Shown in pieces: positions 53,591-62,742 of a DNA stretch of 64,000 nucleotides. Source of the DNA: Woodsholea maritima DSM 17123. GTDB taxonomy: Bacteria > Pseudomonadota > Alphaproteobacteria > Caulobacterales > Maricaulaceae. The stretch's first letter is position 1. Each line of letters opens with the position of its first letter. Under the pieces are notes generated by a model. That model was not told where the DNA came from. It saw only the letters and a program-made list of their open reading frames with translations, and ran no database searches. The position numbers and the translations under genes were made by a program. The stretch spans positions 364,783 through 428,782 of the forward strand of contig NZ_KB908057.1 in NCBI RefSeq assembly GCF_000382325.1. Direction: 5' to 3'.

Positions 53591-53618
53591 ATTGCCGATG
53601 CGGCACGCATCTGGCAAT
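53591..53618. repeat. Bulged-T hairpin, family D, copy 2
   Basis: 28 bp: ATTGCC, GATGC, loop GGCAC, GCATC, bulged T, GGCAAT. Both arms are perfect, though they differ from copies at 56.3 and 56.6 kb in paired positions, so covariation is seen. A degenerate copy follows at about 53,631-53,658. Nothing coding was found in 53,291-53,702. Confidence 0.75.
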
Positions 53619-53702
53619 CCACGATTTGTCATCCCTGACGCTTAAGGCATCTGACGACAAGAAAAGCTTTTCTCTGTTCACGTCCTGACCTATCCTCGCC
53701 CC

Positions 53703-54068
53703 ATGACCCAAGATGAGTATAACGCCTTCTGTCAAAGCTTGCCTCACGCCACACATGTGGTGCAATGGGGCGATGCGGATGTTTGGAAGATCGGCGGTAA
53801 ACTGTTCGCCATTGGCGGTTGGGATCGTGATGTTGCCCCCGGCCGCATGGCGGTGACATTTAAAGTCTCCGATATGGGCTATGAGATCTTGCGCGACGCT
53901 CCGGGCTGTCGGCCTGCGCCCTATCTCGCCTCGCGCGGGATGAAGTGGATTCAATGTTTTAGCGATGAGACTTTGTCCGATGAGGACTTAAAGTCCTACA
54001 TCCGCGATAGCTATCATCTGGTCGCGGCGGGTTTGACGAAAAAGCTACAACGCGAGCTGGGCTTTTAG
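53703..54068 (+). CDS. MmcQ/YjbR family protein
   Basis: 121 aa, double-stranded-DNA-binding-like CyaY-fold family. DEYNAFCQSLPHATHVVQWGDADVWKIGGKLFAIGG and KVSDMGYEILRDAPGCRPAPYLASRGMKWIQ, then LKSYIRDSYHLVAAGLTKKLQREL are family-typical. Some members were proposed to bind DNA; role unclear. Intact length. Confidence 0.85.
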   Translation: MTQDEYNAFCQSLPHATHVVQWGDADVWKIGGKLFAIGGWDRDVAPGRMAVTFKVSDMGYEILRDAPGCRPAPYLASRGMKWIQCFSDETLSDEDLKSYIRDSYHLVAAGLTKKLQRELGF

Positions 54069-54131
54069 ACGCCTGAAGCGCGCGCATCTTGCCCGATTGA
54101 CGGCGCACACAAATCCACTAAGGTCGCCCTA

Positions 54132-54224
54132 TCCGAGGGGCGCGTTTCGCAAGCGCTGAGATTGGATTGTCGCGATTCAAGCACCCTTTGAACCTGATCC
54201 GGTTTGCGCCGGCGTAGGGACGGA
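54132..54224 (+). promoter_or_regulatory. TPP riboswitch upstream of thiC
   Basis: The thi-box is clear: closing stem TCCG (54132-54135) with CGGA (54221-54224), conserved GAGGGGCGC, CGCTGAGAT, and CCCTTTGAACCTGATCCGG with GCGCCGGCGTAGGGA. Thiamine pyrophosphate binding should repress thiC. A CCCCCT patch near 54,250 could pair with AAGGGG just before the thiC start (54,289-54,294), so control may be at translation; the expression platform is inferred. Confidence 0.95.
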
Positions 54225-54283
54225 CGAGCTTGCGGGTGCTTTCGCTCTATCTCCCCCTATGGCTGGCGTGAACCTTGACCTGA

Positions 54284-56212
<1,929 letters not shown>

Positions 56213-56255
56213 GGCAAAGGCATGAGGTGGATAGGTTGTCTTATCCACCTTCGTC

Positions 56256-56283
56256 ATCCCCGACGCTGAAGGCGTCTGGGGAT
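56256..56283. repeat. Bulged-T hairpin, family D, copy 3 (5' of GIY-YIG gene)
   Basis: 28 bp: ATCCCC, GACGC, loop TGAAG, GCGTC, bulged T, GGGGAT. Perfect arms. It is preceded by GTC and followed by CTAT, 17 nt before the GIY-YIG start at 56,301. Copy 4 stands at the same side and orientation after the gene. Confidence 0.8.
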
Positions 56284-56300
56284 CTATTGACGAGAGCGAT

Positions 56301-56597
56301 ATGGAAGAGCGCGTCATTGCCGTTTATATGCTGGCGAGTAAGCCCTTTGGCACGCTCTATATTGGTGTGACGAGCCATCTTCTTCAAAGAATATGGCAGC
56401 ATAAAAACAATGTTTATCCGGGGTTTGCGCAACGCTATGATTGTAAAACCTTGGTCTGGTATGAAACCCATTGCGAGATCACACATGCGATTGCGCGTGA
56501 GAAATCTCTGAAAAGTTATCGCCGTCAAAACAAAATCAATTTGATTGAAACTATGAATCCGCGCTGGTGCGATTTATCCGAAGACTTTATGCGCTAA
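56301..56597 (+). CDS. GIY-YIG nuclease-domain protein (UPF0213/YhbQ-like), flanked by hairpins
   Basis: 98 aa, single GIY-YIG domain. Motif VYMLASKPFGTLYIGVTSHLLQRIWQHK with Tyr9, Tyr20, Arg30, His34; LVWYETH (Tyr54) and AREKSLKSYRR with Glu67 as metal-binding residue. All catalytic positions expected of the family are present. ATG start with weak SD AGAG. It sits between copies 3 and 4 of the family D hairpin and inside a repeat-rich 1-kb interval. No membrane segment. The family are nicking endonucleases; target unknown here. Confidence 0.85.
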   Translation: MEERVIAVYMLASKPFGTLYIGVTSHLLQRIWQHKNNVYPGFAQRYDCKTLVWYETHCEITHAIAREKSLKSYRRQNKINLIETMNPRWCDLSEDFMR

Positions 56598-56605
56598 ATC
56601 ATTGG

Positions 56606-56635
56606 ATCCCCGATGACCAAAGGGCATCTGGGGAT
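56606..56635. repeat. Bulged-T hairpin, family D, copy 4 (3' of GIY-YIG gene)
   Basis: 30 bp: ATCCCC, GATGA, loop of seven, GCATC, bulged T, GGGGAT. It starts 9 nt after the GIY-YIG stop and is in the same orientation as copy 3, with a paired C-G to T-A change and the same CTAT after it. Confidence 0.8.
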
Positions 56636-56659
56636 CTATGCGCCATAAAAGGCAATCGC

Positions 56660-56735
56660 AACAGATCCCGGGTCGCATATTTTAGTGCGCTATCGCCTAT
56701 CGGCGACTTGAGCGCGACGCTTGCCCGGGATGACA
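56660..56735. repeat. Palindromic repeat, family B relative with internal module
   Basis: CAGATCCCGGG at left and CCCGGGATGACA at right enclose a module GTGCGCTATCGCCTATCGGC with GACTTGAGCGC. The same module recurs at 57,170-57,208, within another family B copy, so the module appears to have been inserted in both. Confidence 0.8.
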
Positions 56736-56748
56736 GCCCTCGTGTTAT

Positions 56749-56796
56749 CCTCCCCTGCTTGCGGGGGAGGTGGCCGGTACGGCCGGAGGGGGCGGT
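56749..56796. repeat. Palindromic repeat, family A
   Basis: Same as 53,312-53,359 except GCTTGC loop in the first hairpin. Followed by a separate hairpin GACCCCGGATC with AAGTCCGGGG (56,801-56,820). The interval 56,820-56,998 has further GC-rich inverted pieces (GGTCCCGGCC with GCCGGGATC near 56,902-56,936) and no gene. Confidence 0.8.
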
Positions 56797-56998
56797 TTTG
56801 GACCCCGGATCAAGTCCGGGGCCGCGCATTGTGAGTGTTCCTCGCTTCGCTGCGGGTGCGCCTTCGCGCTTGCGGGCCAGAGGCCCGATTAAACACTCTT
56901 CGCGGTCCCGGCCAAGCGAAGCGCAGAGCCGGGATCCATGCCGGTTTTCTTTGCGTTACCGGCTATGGCCTGTTTGAGCGCGAAACGCTGGCGAGCTC

Positions 56999-57044
56999 GC
57001 CCCCTCAGTTAGCTATGCGGACAGCTCCCCCGCAAGCAGGCGGC
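56999..57044. repeat. Palindromic repeat, family A, inverted copy
   Basis: Inverted relative like 48,546-48,591: GCCCCCTCAGTTAGC, TATGCGGACAGCTCCCC, CGCAAGCAGG. The pair with 56,749-56,796 encloses ~200 nt. Confidence 0.75.
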
Positions 57045-57096
57045 ACAGGTGGATTTGTCATCCCCGACGCCGTAGGTGTTTGAGGCTATATACAGT

Positions 57097-57222
57097 GTCA
57101 TCCCCGACATGATCGGGGATCTATGGGCCTTGACGGCAAGCTCAATAGATCCCGGTTCAGCGCTATACAGTGCGCTACCGCCTATCGGCTATTTGAGCGC
57201 TAACGCTTGGCCGGGATGATAC
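57097..57222. repeat. Composite palindromic repeat, family B with internal module
   Basis: Begins GTCATCCCCGACATG, ATCGGGGATCTATGGGCC and continues to GGCCGGGATGATAC. Contains the GTGCGCTACCGCC module. A degenerate family D copy lies just before, at 57,060-57,087. No coding sequence is seen from 56,598 to 57,401. Confidence 0.75.
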
Positions 57223-57385
57223 ATCGTTCAGGGGTTCTCCGCCATGCCCCCAAATCCAGTGTGGGTGACAGCTTGAGTATGACATTGCGGCTCGCCCAAG
57301 ACAACAGGGGCCAGCGAACATTTAAGACACCGCACCCTTGCCTGCGCTTTGCGCGGCCCTATATCTGATATCAACATCAACAATC

Positions 57386-57400
57386 GAAAGGAGGTGGTCC
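57386..57400 (+). promoter_or_regulatory. Extended Shine-Dalgarno sequence, complementary to 16S 3' end over ~15 nt
   Basis: GAAAGGAGGTGGTCC is complementary to the standard 16S rRNA tail (GGATCACCTCCTTTC) at 14 of 15 positions, with G-U replacing one pair. Spacing from GGAGG to ATG 57402 is 7 nt. The GCCTCCTT at 57,488-57,495 could pair with AAGGAGGT (57,388-57,395) and hide this site. Confidence 0.85.
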
Positions 57401-57401
57401 G

Positions 57402-57476
57402 ATGATCAGTGGTTTTAAAGCTTTGGTTCTGGGGTCAAAGGCGGGTTTAGGTGCGAAGGCAGCCCTGAACGCTTAA
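57402..57476 (+). CDS. 24-residue peptide with extremely strong ribosome-binding site
   Basis: ATG to TAA, 25 codons. The peptide begins MISGFKALVL and is Gly/Ala/Lys rich (GSKAGLGAKAA), hydrophobic with four Lys, amphipathic-like; no signal-cleavage site. It has the long SD just upstream, ends 75 nt ahead of a hairpin terminator region and is followed by an anti-SD sequence. No known family recognised. It may be a functional microprotein, a leader peptide or a decoy for ribosomes. Confidence 0.6.
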   Translation: MISGFKALVLGSKAGLGAKAALNA

Positions 57477-57550
57477 CCTGTTTTGAAGCCTCCTTGGTGG
57501 GTTTTGGGCTCTTACGCTCTAATCTCAGGCCAAGTTAAAAATCGCGAAAA

Positions 57551-57577
57551 GCCGTCAGGATCGCCTGGCGGCTTTTT
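57551..57577 (+). terminator. Intrinsic terminator after the peptide gene
   Basis: GCCGTCAGG and CCTGGCGGC (one G-U) with ATCG loop, followed by TTTTT. Transcript of the 24-aa gene plus its anti-SD would be about 200 nt if it starts close to 57,370. Confidence 0.9.
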
Positions 57578-57635
57578 ACTTGGCACAGTGTTTCTTTTCA
57601 TCTTAGAGTGGCGCTTAAAGAAGGGGAGAGCGTAA

Positions 57636-58496
57636 ATGCATATCTATAAATCATTAATTTCATTGTGTATTGCGGCAGGGATGACGCTGTGTGGCGTGGC
57701 CGGTTGGGCGCAAAGTCCAGCGCTGGTCACCAAAGGCCCGATTGTGATCGGTGATCAGTTTGAGATCGCCTCAACCCACATGAATGAGGCCCGCGCGGTC
57801 AATGTCTATCTACCCGCCGGTTATGGTGAGGGCGATGCGCGCTATCCTGTGATCTATCTGCTGGATGGCGGGGTCAACATGCAGGACTTCCATCAGATCA
57901 CCGGGATTGCTGAGTTGGGTGCGCTGTCTGCCCAGATCCAGCAAGCCATTGTGGTTGGGGTGGAAAGCAAGACCCGGATTTATGAACTGACCGGTCCGGT
58001 AACAGAGAATATTGAGTTTTATAATGGTCGTTTTCCGGGCAATGGCGGTTCGGCGGTCTTTCGCGCCTATTTGACCGAAGAGGTGATCCCGGCGATCGAA
58101 GCAAACTATCGCACGAATGGCCAGCGGATCTTGATGGGTGAGAGCCTGGCTGGGCTCTTCACTGTGGAAACGGCGCTTCTCCAACCCGAAGCCTTCACCG
58201 ATTATCTGGCGGTCAGCCCGTCTTTGTGGTGGAGCGATATGGCGCTGGCCAAACGCGCCGATGAGATCTTGGGTGATAACTATCCTGAAGGGCGCTCGAT
58301 CTATCTCACCATCGCGGATGAGGGCGGTAATATGCGCATTGGGATGGCGTATCTGGTTTCAGCGCTGCAAGACCATGAAGACGCGGTAACCTATTGGTTT
58401 GAGCCGCGCCTGGATGAGACCCATGCCACGATTTATCACCCGGCGGCCTTAACGGGCTTACGTAAGCTTATCCCGCCGGCCCCGGCTGAGGAATAA
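57636..58496 (+). CDS. Secreted alpha/beta-hydrolase esterase (PF00756-like)
   Basis: 286 aa with a signal peptide (SLISLCIAAGMTLCGVAGWAQ). Esterase D/ferri-siderophore-esterase-like fold: VNVYLPAGYGEGDARYPVIYLLDGG, catalytic Ser170 in LMGESLAGLFTVE, YLAVSPSLWWSD, and a His region DETHATIYHPAAL. Probably cleaves an ester outside the cytoplasm (siderophore or acylated substrate); no TonB receptor is adjacent. SD AAGGGGAG is upstream. Confidence 0.85.
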   Translation: MHIYKSLISLCIAAGMTLCGVAGWAQSPALVTKGPIVIGDQFEIASTHMNEARAVNVYLPAGYGEGDARYPVIYLLDGGVNMQDFHQITGIAELGALSAQIQQAIVVGVESKTRIYELTGPVTENIEFYNGRFPGNGGSAVFRAYLTEEVIPAIEANYRTNGQRILMGESLAGLFTVETALLQPEAFTDYLAVSPSLWWSDMALAKRADEILGDNYPEGRSIYLTIADEGGNMRIGMAYLVSALQDHEDAVTYWFEPRLDETHATIYHPAALTGLRKLIPPAPAEE

Positions 58497-58581
58497 AGCA
58501 AGGCCTGGGCGGTGAAGGCTTGTGATAAGGATCACGCCATTTTGGCAGATTCTTTACGATCCTTGGTTAAGGGTGCAAGAT

Positions 58582-59433
58582 ATGAAATATCTTGCCCTGT
58601 GCCTTTCGATTATATCTGCTTTTTTCCTCAACGCCTGTAATGAGGATGATGTCTCACGTCGGGTGGTTAATAGCCATTTCGTGACTGAGGCTTCCGCGAG
58701 CGATATTATTGATCTGCAACTCAATAATGCCCGCGAACGTGGGGTAAATGCGGTGTTGGTGTTTGGCGCGGCCTGGTGTCATGACAGCCGTGGGCTGGAA
58801 AATATGATGCATAATGATGCCCGCATCAGCACGCTTTTGACCGATGATTTCACGGTGGCCTATATTGATGTGGGTCAGCATGATACGAATTTGGATCAAT
58901 TGGCGCGCTTTGGCGTGCATAGTCTATATGGTACGCCCACGGTCGTGATTGTTGACCCCGTAACGATGCAGGTGGTGAACCCAAACAGCGTGCATGACTG
59001 GCGTATGGCGTTTAAGGCGGCCCCCAGTGATGTCTATGCGTATTTTGCGCGCTATAAGCATGATCGCACGCGCGCTGTGGACATCGCGCCGGAGGTTTTC
59101 GGTCGGCCTCTGGCTCATATCACAATCGAGCCCTTATTGGCGCAATGGCCAGCCTATAATCAGGCCCTCTTGACGGTGGAGCATGACCCCTCTTTGACCG
59201 AGGACCAACGCCAAGCCGCCTTGGCCTTTATTCGCGCCAGTGGGCGGGCCTTTGCCCGCGCGGCGATGGGCGATTATTGGCAAGCCAGCGGTGAGCCGAT
59301 TACCGATGCGTCTTTGATCCATAACCATACGGCGGACCTTGATCGCAATGGCCGGGTTCTGACCTATTTGAAGGCCTATGACGCTAATCTGCAGCCGCCG
59401 ACGCATATTTATGAAGTTGGTCATAGCTTTTAG
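58582..59433 (+). CDS. Thioredoxin-fold lipoprotein
   Basis: 283 aa from ATG 58582 (AAGGG 9 nt upstream). Lipoprotein signal with lipobox LNAC (Cys19). Thioredoxin-like core ~45-145: VNAVLVFGAAWCHDSRGLENMM with a CxxS motif (Cys66, Ser69 -> one thiol only), then TVAYIDVGQHD and GTPTVVIVDPVTMQVVNP. The C-terminal ~135 residues are helical and unassigned. Its N-domain is paralogous to that of the next gene's product. Likely periplasmic oxidoreductase or binding protein. Confidence 0.8.
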   Translation: MKYLALCLSIISAFFLNACNEDDVSRRVVNSHFVTEASASDIIDLQLNNARERGVNAVLVFGAAWCHDSRGLENMMHNDARISTLLTDDFTVAYIDVGQHDTNLDQLARFGVHSLYGTPTVVIVDPVTMQVVNPNSVHDWRMAFKAAPSDVYAYFARYKHDRTRAVDIAPEVFGRPLAHITIEPLLAQWPAYNQALLTVEHDPSLTEDQRQAALAFIRASGRAFARAAMGDYWQASGEPITDASLIHNHTADLDRNGRVLTYLKAYDANLQPPTHIYEVGHSF

Positions 59434-59478
59434 CGCTTCGCGCTCTTAACTCTGGTCCTCATCACAAGGAGTAGAGCT

Positions 59479-60744
59479 ATGGATGCGTTGTCTCACCTGA
59501 TCGATGAGCGTATTGAGGCGCTTGAAGCCCCCTATCAAGGCGATGTCCATACTCTAGATCATTGGCAGCGCGCGCGCCAAGCCAGTGCTTTATCGGGTCG
59601 GCCCACCTTGGTGATTTGCGGGGCCAATTGGTGCCCGGATGCGCGGATGTTGGCCAGCATGGTGGCTGATCCACGCTTGAGCGATGCACTGGCGGCGCGT
59701 TTTGAAGTGGCTTTGGTCGATGTTGGTGATTATGAGCGCGCCCAAGGCGTTCACGCCCATTATGGCCATGAGGTTTTAGAAGGCTTGCCGGCCGTCTTCG
59801 TTGTCTCGCCTGACGGGGCGGTGATCAATACCGACACGATTTATAGCTGGCGTAATGCGCGCACCCGTCATTTGGGGGAGCTGGTTGAGTGGCTGTTTCC
59901 TCTTGCGGAGCCTAGCGCGGCGCAGGTCTTTGAATATTTCGAAGTTCACGCCTTCTGTGATGGGGATCGCCCTTTCACAGGTAATCCCGCAGGTGTCTGC
60001 CTGTTGGAGCGCGATCTCCCTGATGGGCTCTTATTGGGGATCGCCAAGAATAATAACCTCTCTGAAACGGCTTATCTGAAGGCTATCGAAGGGCGTGACG
60101 ATACGTGGGCGCTGCGTTGGTTTACCCCGGGCTGTGAGGTGGATTTGTGCGGTCACGCCACCTTGGGCGCGGCGGCGACACTCTTCCATACACGCCAGGT
60201 CAGGGGCGATGTGGCCCATTTTGAGACCCGCTCGGGTCTTTTAAAAGTGCGCCAAACTGCGCCCGGTCACTATCAAATGGACTTCCCTGTGGTGGGCTTT
60301 GCACCGGCACCCGCGCGCAAGGGCGTCGTGGCCGCCATGGGTGCGGGTGAACCGCACGCGGTGTTTGAGATCGAGCCGATCCACGGCGCACCTTATCAAA
60401 TGCTGGTCTATGGCAATGAAAGCGTGATCGCCAATCTCGCGATAGATCACTCAGCCCTCGCAAAGACCGGGGTCAATGTGGTCGCGACGGCCAAGGGTGA
60501 TAAAGTGGATTTCGTCTCGCGCTTCTTTGCGCCCGCAGTGGGCTTGGTGGAGGAAGATCCGGTGACGGGCTCGGCCCATTGTACGCTCGCGCCCTATTGG
60601 GCCGAGCAATTGGGCAAAACCGATATGAGCGCGCGTCAGATCGGCCCGCGCCCCGGCGCTGTTGATGTCAGCACCGAGGCGAAAGGCCGGGTTCATTTAT
60701 CCGGGGCCGCGAAGGTCTATCTTCAAGGCCTGATCCGGATTTAA
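59479..60744 (+). CDS. Thioredoxin-fold / PhzF isomerase fusion protein
   Basis: 421 aa. Residues ~25-145 are thioredoxin-like (LVICGANWCPDARMLASMVADP with CxxA-type motif, Cys52; then VALVDVGDYE, GLPAVFVVSPDGAVINTD). Residues ~150-421 are PhzF: FEYFEVHAFCDGDRPFTGNPAGVCLLE, catalytic Glu196 in NNLSETAYL, WFTPGCEVDLCGHATLGAAA, and EEDPVTGSAHCTLAPYW. No signal peptide, so cytosolic, unlike its lipoprotein paralogue 45 nt upstream. PhzF proteins isomerise aromatic intermediates; the fused combination is unusual. Domains are secure, substrate unknown. Confidence 0.88.
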   Translation: MDALSHLIDERIEALEAPYQGDVHTLDHWQRARQASALSGRPTLVICGANWCPDARMLASMVADPRLSDALAARFEVALVDVGDYERAQGVHAHYGHEVLEGLPAVFVVSPDGAVINTDTIYSWRNARTRHLGELVEWLFPLAEPSAAQVFEYFEVHAFCDGDRPFTGNPAGVCLLERDLPDGLLLGIAKNNNLSETAYLKAIEGRDDTWALRWFTPGCEVDLCGHATLGAAATLFHTRQVRGDVAHFETRSGLLKVRQTAPGHYQMDFPVVGFAPAPARKGVVAAMGAGEPHAVFEIEPIHGAPYQMLVYGNESVIANLAIDHSALAKTGVNVVATAKGDKVDFVSRFFAPAVGLVEEDPVTGSAHCTLAPYWAEQLGKTDMSARQIGPRPGAVDVSTEAKGRVHLSGAAKVYLQGLIRI

Positions 60745-60750
60745 TCGCGT

Positions 60751-61275
60751 TTACCAGCGATAATGGCCATGACGGTCGCGTCCGCGGTCGTGGCCGCGAT
60801 GATGACCCCTCCCGTGGCCACGGCTGCGTTCGATTTGAACGGGAACATCGCCCCAACGGGTTTCAGTATAATAACGCCCCGTGCGACGGTCGAGATAGGC
60901 GATTGTCGGGCGTAGGCGGTCACCATCACGGCCCATGCGGCGCTCATTCCGGCTGGGAACATAATCCCAAGCATTGGCTGGGCAATCAATCACGCGCCGG
61001 TCGCGGCGATCCTCGCGCCGGTCACGGCGGCCATGATCATGGCGCGCATCACGGCGATCTTCGCGCAGATCCGGGCAGGCGCGTTCATAAACCACGAAAT
61101 AGCCTTCAGGGCCATTCCAGCCCCGACCCCGGCCCCGCCCGCGATCATGATGACCGCGATCATCGTGGTGGCGTTCGGCATGGTGACCACGCGGTTGGCC
61201 ATCGGCTAGGGCGACAGGAGCCGCAATGGCGGTCCCGATCAAGGCTACAGCAGCGAGTGCAGAGAACTTTAACAT
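60751..61275 (-). CDS. Secreted His/Arg/Asp-rich protein
   Basis: About 174 aa from ATG 61275 with a signal peptide (MLKFSALAAVALIGTAIAAPVALA). Dense His-Arg-Asp runs (HHAERHHDDRGHHDRGRGRGRG near 30-50, and HDHGRRDRREDRRDRR in the middle, and GHGRGHHRGHDRGRDRHGHYRW at the C-end). Two Cys (RACPDL, IDCPAN). A more regular middle part (RLRPTIAYLDRRTGRYYTETRW) may be a small beta unit. Could bind divalent metals in the periplasm; no RcnB motif was proven. Confidence 0.7.
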   Translation of the reverse strand: MLKFSALAAVALIGTAIAAPVALADGQPRGHHAERHHDDRGHHDRGRGRGRGWNGPEGYFVVYERACPDLREDRRDARHDHGRRDRREDRRDRRVIDCPANAWDYVPSRNERRMGRDGDRLRPTIAYLDRRTGRYYTETRWGDVPVQIERSRGHGRGHHRGHDRGRDRHGHYRW

Positions 61276-61464
61276 CTTGGGCTCCTTAATTGGGGTGATG
61301 GGCAAGCCATCGATGAAACCCACCCTAGAGGGGCCTATCTGAACGTGTTCTGGAACGAAGGTTCAGACTGCGTTCACCATTAAGGCAGAGCAAGACTTCA
61401 CTGCGCCCTGGCCAGCGCGCGAAAAGCTTTGTTATAATTCATCATCAAAACCATGGGGACGCAT

Positions 61465-62742
61465 ATGGGTATCAAGGCGGGTTTAGGCGCGATTGCTGTG
61501 ATGATGACCATCGTTGGCGTGATGCCAGCACTGGCGCAAGATGACCGCCTGAGCGTGCGCGAGATTGAGCGCTATCTGCAAAGCTATACCCACGCGCAAA
61601 AACCCAAACCCGCTGGCAAGCCCGGCGCGGATCAACGCGGTGATGATAGCTGCCAATACGCCAATGATATGGAGTGCGATGAACATGGTCTGGGCACGGG
61701 TGCGTGTGCGGCAGGAACGGATTATTCAGATTGCTGGCGCTTGATTGAGGGCGTTGAGGACGATAGCTGCGAATGGGCCAATGATGGTGAATGCGATGAA
61801 ATTCACTATGGCACCGGGGCTTGTACTCAGGCCACGGATCGCACCGATTGCGGGATCGTCGCCGCCCTGCGTGGACGCACCGATAGCTGTGATCTCGCCT
61901 TTAATGGCGTGTGTGATGAGGGTGAAGGCGGGGCGTGTGCGCCGCGCACCGACCGGGCCGATTGTGTCACCCGTGAACGCCCCATGACGATCCAAGAACA
62001 TTATTTTGGTCATGATGACCGTGAATTGCTGCCCACTGATCAATTTCCCTGGTCGGTGATTGGTCAAATTCATATGGGCGACGGCGAATGCACGGCGACC
62101 TTGATTGCGCGTGATATCCTGATCACGGCTGCCCATTGTATCATGGATGATGAGGGGCATGCCCGTGCGGTGGGCGAGTTTGTGACGGGCATGGCGCTAC
62201 GCAAAGGCGGGTATCGCGCCGAAATTACCGATTATCTGCTGGCCGAGCGCTGGGACAATGATCGCTTTGAGAACTCTCAGCGCATTGATGGGCTTGATTG
62301 GGCCTTGTTGAAAATTGATCAGCCCCTGGGCGATGAGCTGGGCTTTGTGACGCCTTTGGCCTTGGTGGAAGATCGCGGTCGGCGCCGCGCGCGCCAGGTC
62401 ACCTTGTATCAGGCGGGCTATTCCTGGGATACAGAGCCCAATTTATCCGGGCATCAGGGATGTTCAATCGCCCGGATCAACCGCGACAATACCATGGCCC
62501 ATGAATGCGATACCACGCGCGGGGATTCGGGTTCACCCTTCTTGATCCAGGACAATGATCAATGGTTCGTGGTGGCCACCGATTCAAATTTCCGTCCCCA
62601 TTCGGGCCGCGCGGCGGAATATATCGCCGCCTTGGCGGATGATTGGATTGATCAGGTGGGGCCGTTTGCGCGCGGTGAACGGCGCGGCGGCGGGCAATTA
62701 CCCGCCCCGGTTAAACCTGGAAAGCCTGGTGTGAAGCCTTAA
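61465..62742 (+). CDS. Secreted trypsin-like protease with three Cys-rich N-terminal repeats
   Basis: About 425 aa; ATG 61465 preferred (GGGG 6 nt upstream), ATG 61453 is alternative. Signal peptide (AGLGAIAVMMTIVGVMPALAQ). Residues ~62-175 hold three repeats of S-C-x-x-A-x-(D/N)-x-x-C-D-E...G-A-C...T-D-x-x-D-C. Protease domain from ~190: His in ITAAHCIMDD, Asp in LDWALLKID, Ser in TRGDSGSPF. C-terminal tail is Pro/Lys/Gly. Extracellular endopeptidase; repeats probably bind Ca2+ or a ligand. Overlaps the convergent gene by 4 nt. Confidence 0.88.
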   Translation: MGIKAGLGAIAVMMTIVGVMPALAQDDRLSVREIERYLQSYTHAQKPKPAGKPGADQRGDDSCQYANDMECDEHGLGTGACAAGTDYSDCWRLIEGVEDDSCEWANDGECDEIHYGTGACTQATDRTDCGIVAALRGRTDSCDLAFNGVCDEGEGGACAPRTDRADCVTRERPMTIQEHYFGHDDRELLPTDQFPWSVIGQIHMGDGECTATLIARDILITAAHCIMDDEGHARAVGEFVTGMALRKGGYRAEITDYLLAERWDNDRFENSQRIDGLDWALLKIDQPLGDELGFVTPLALVEDRGRRRARQVTLYQAGYSWDTEPNLSGHQGCSIARINRDNTMAHECDTTRGDSGSPFLIQDNDQWFVVATDSNFRPHSGRAAEYIAALADDWIDQVGPFARGERRGGGQLPAPVKPGKPGVKP

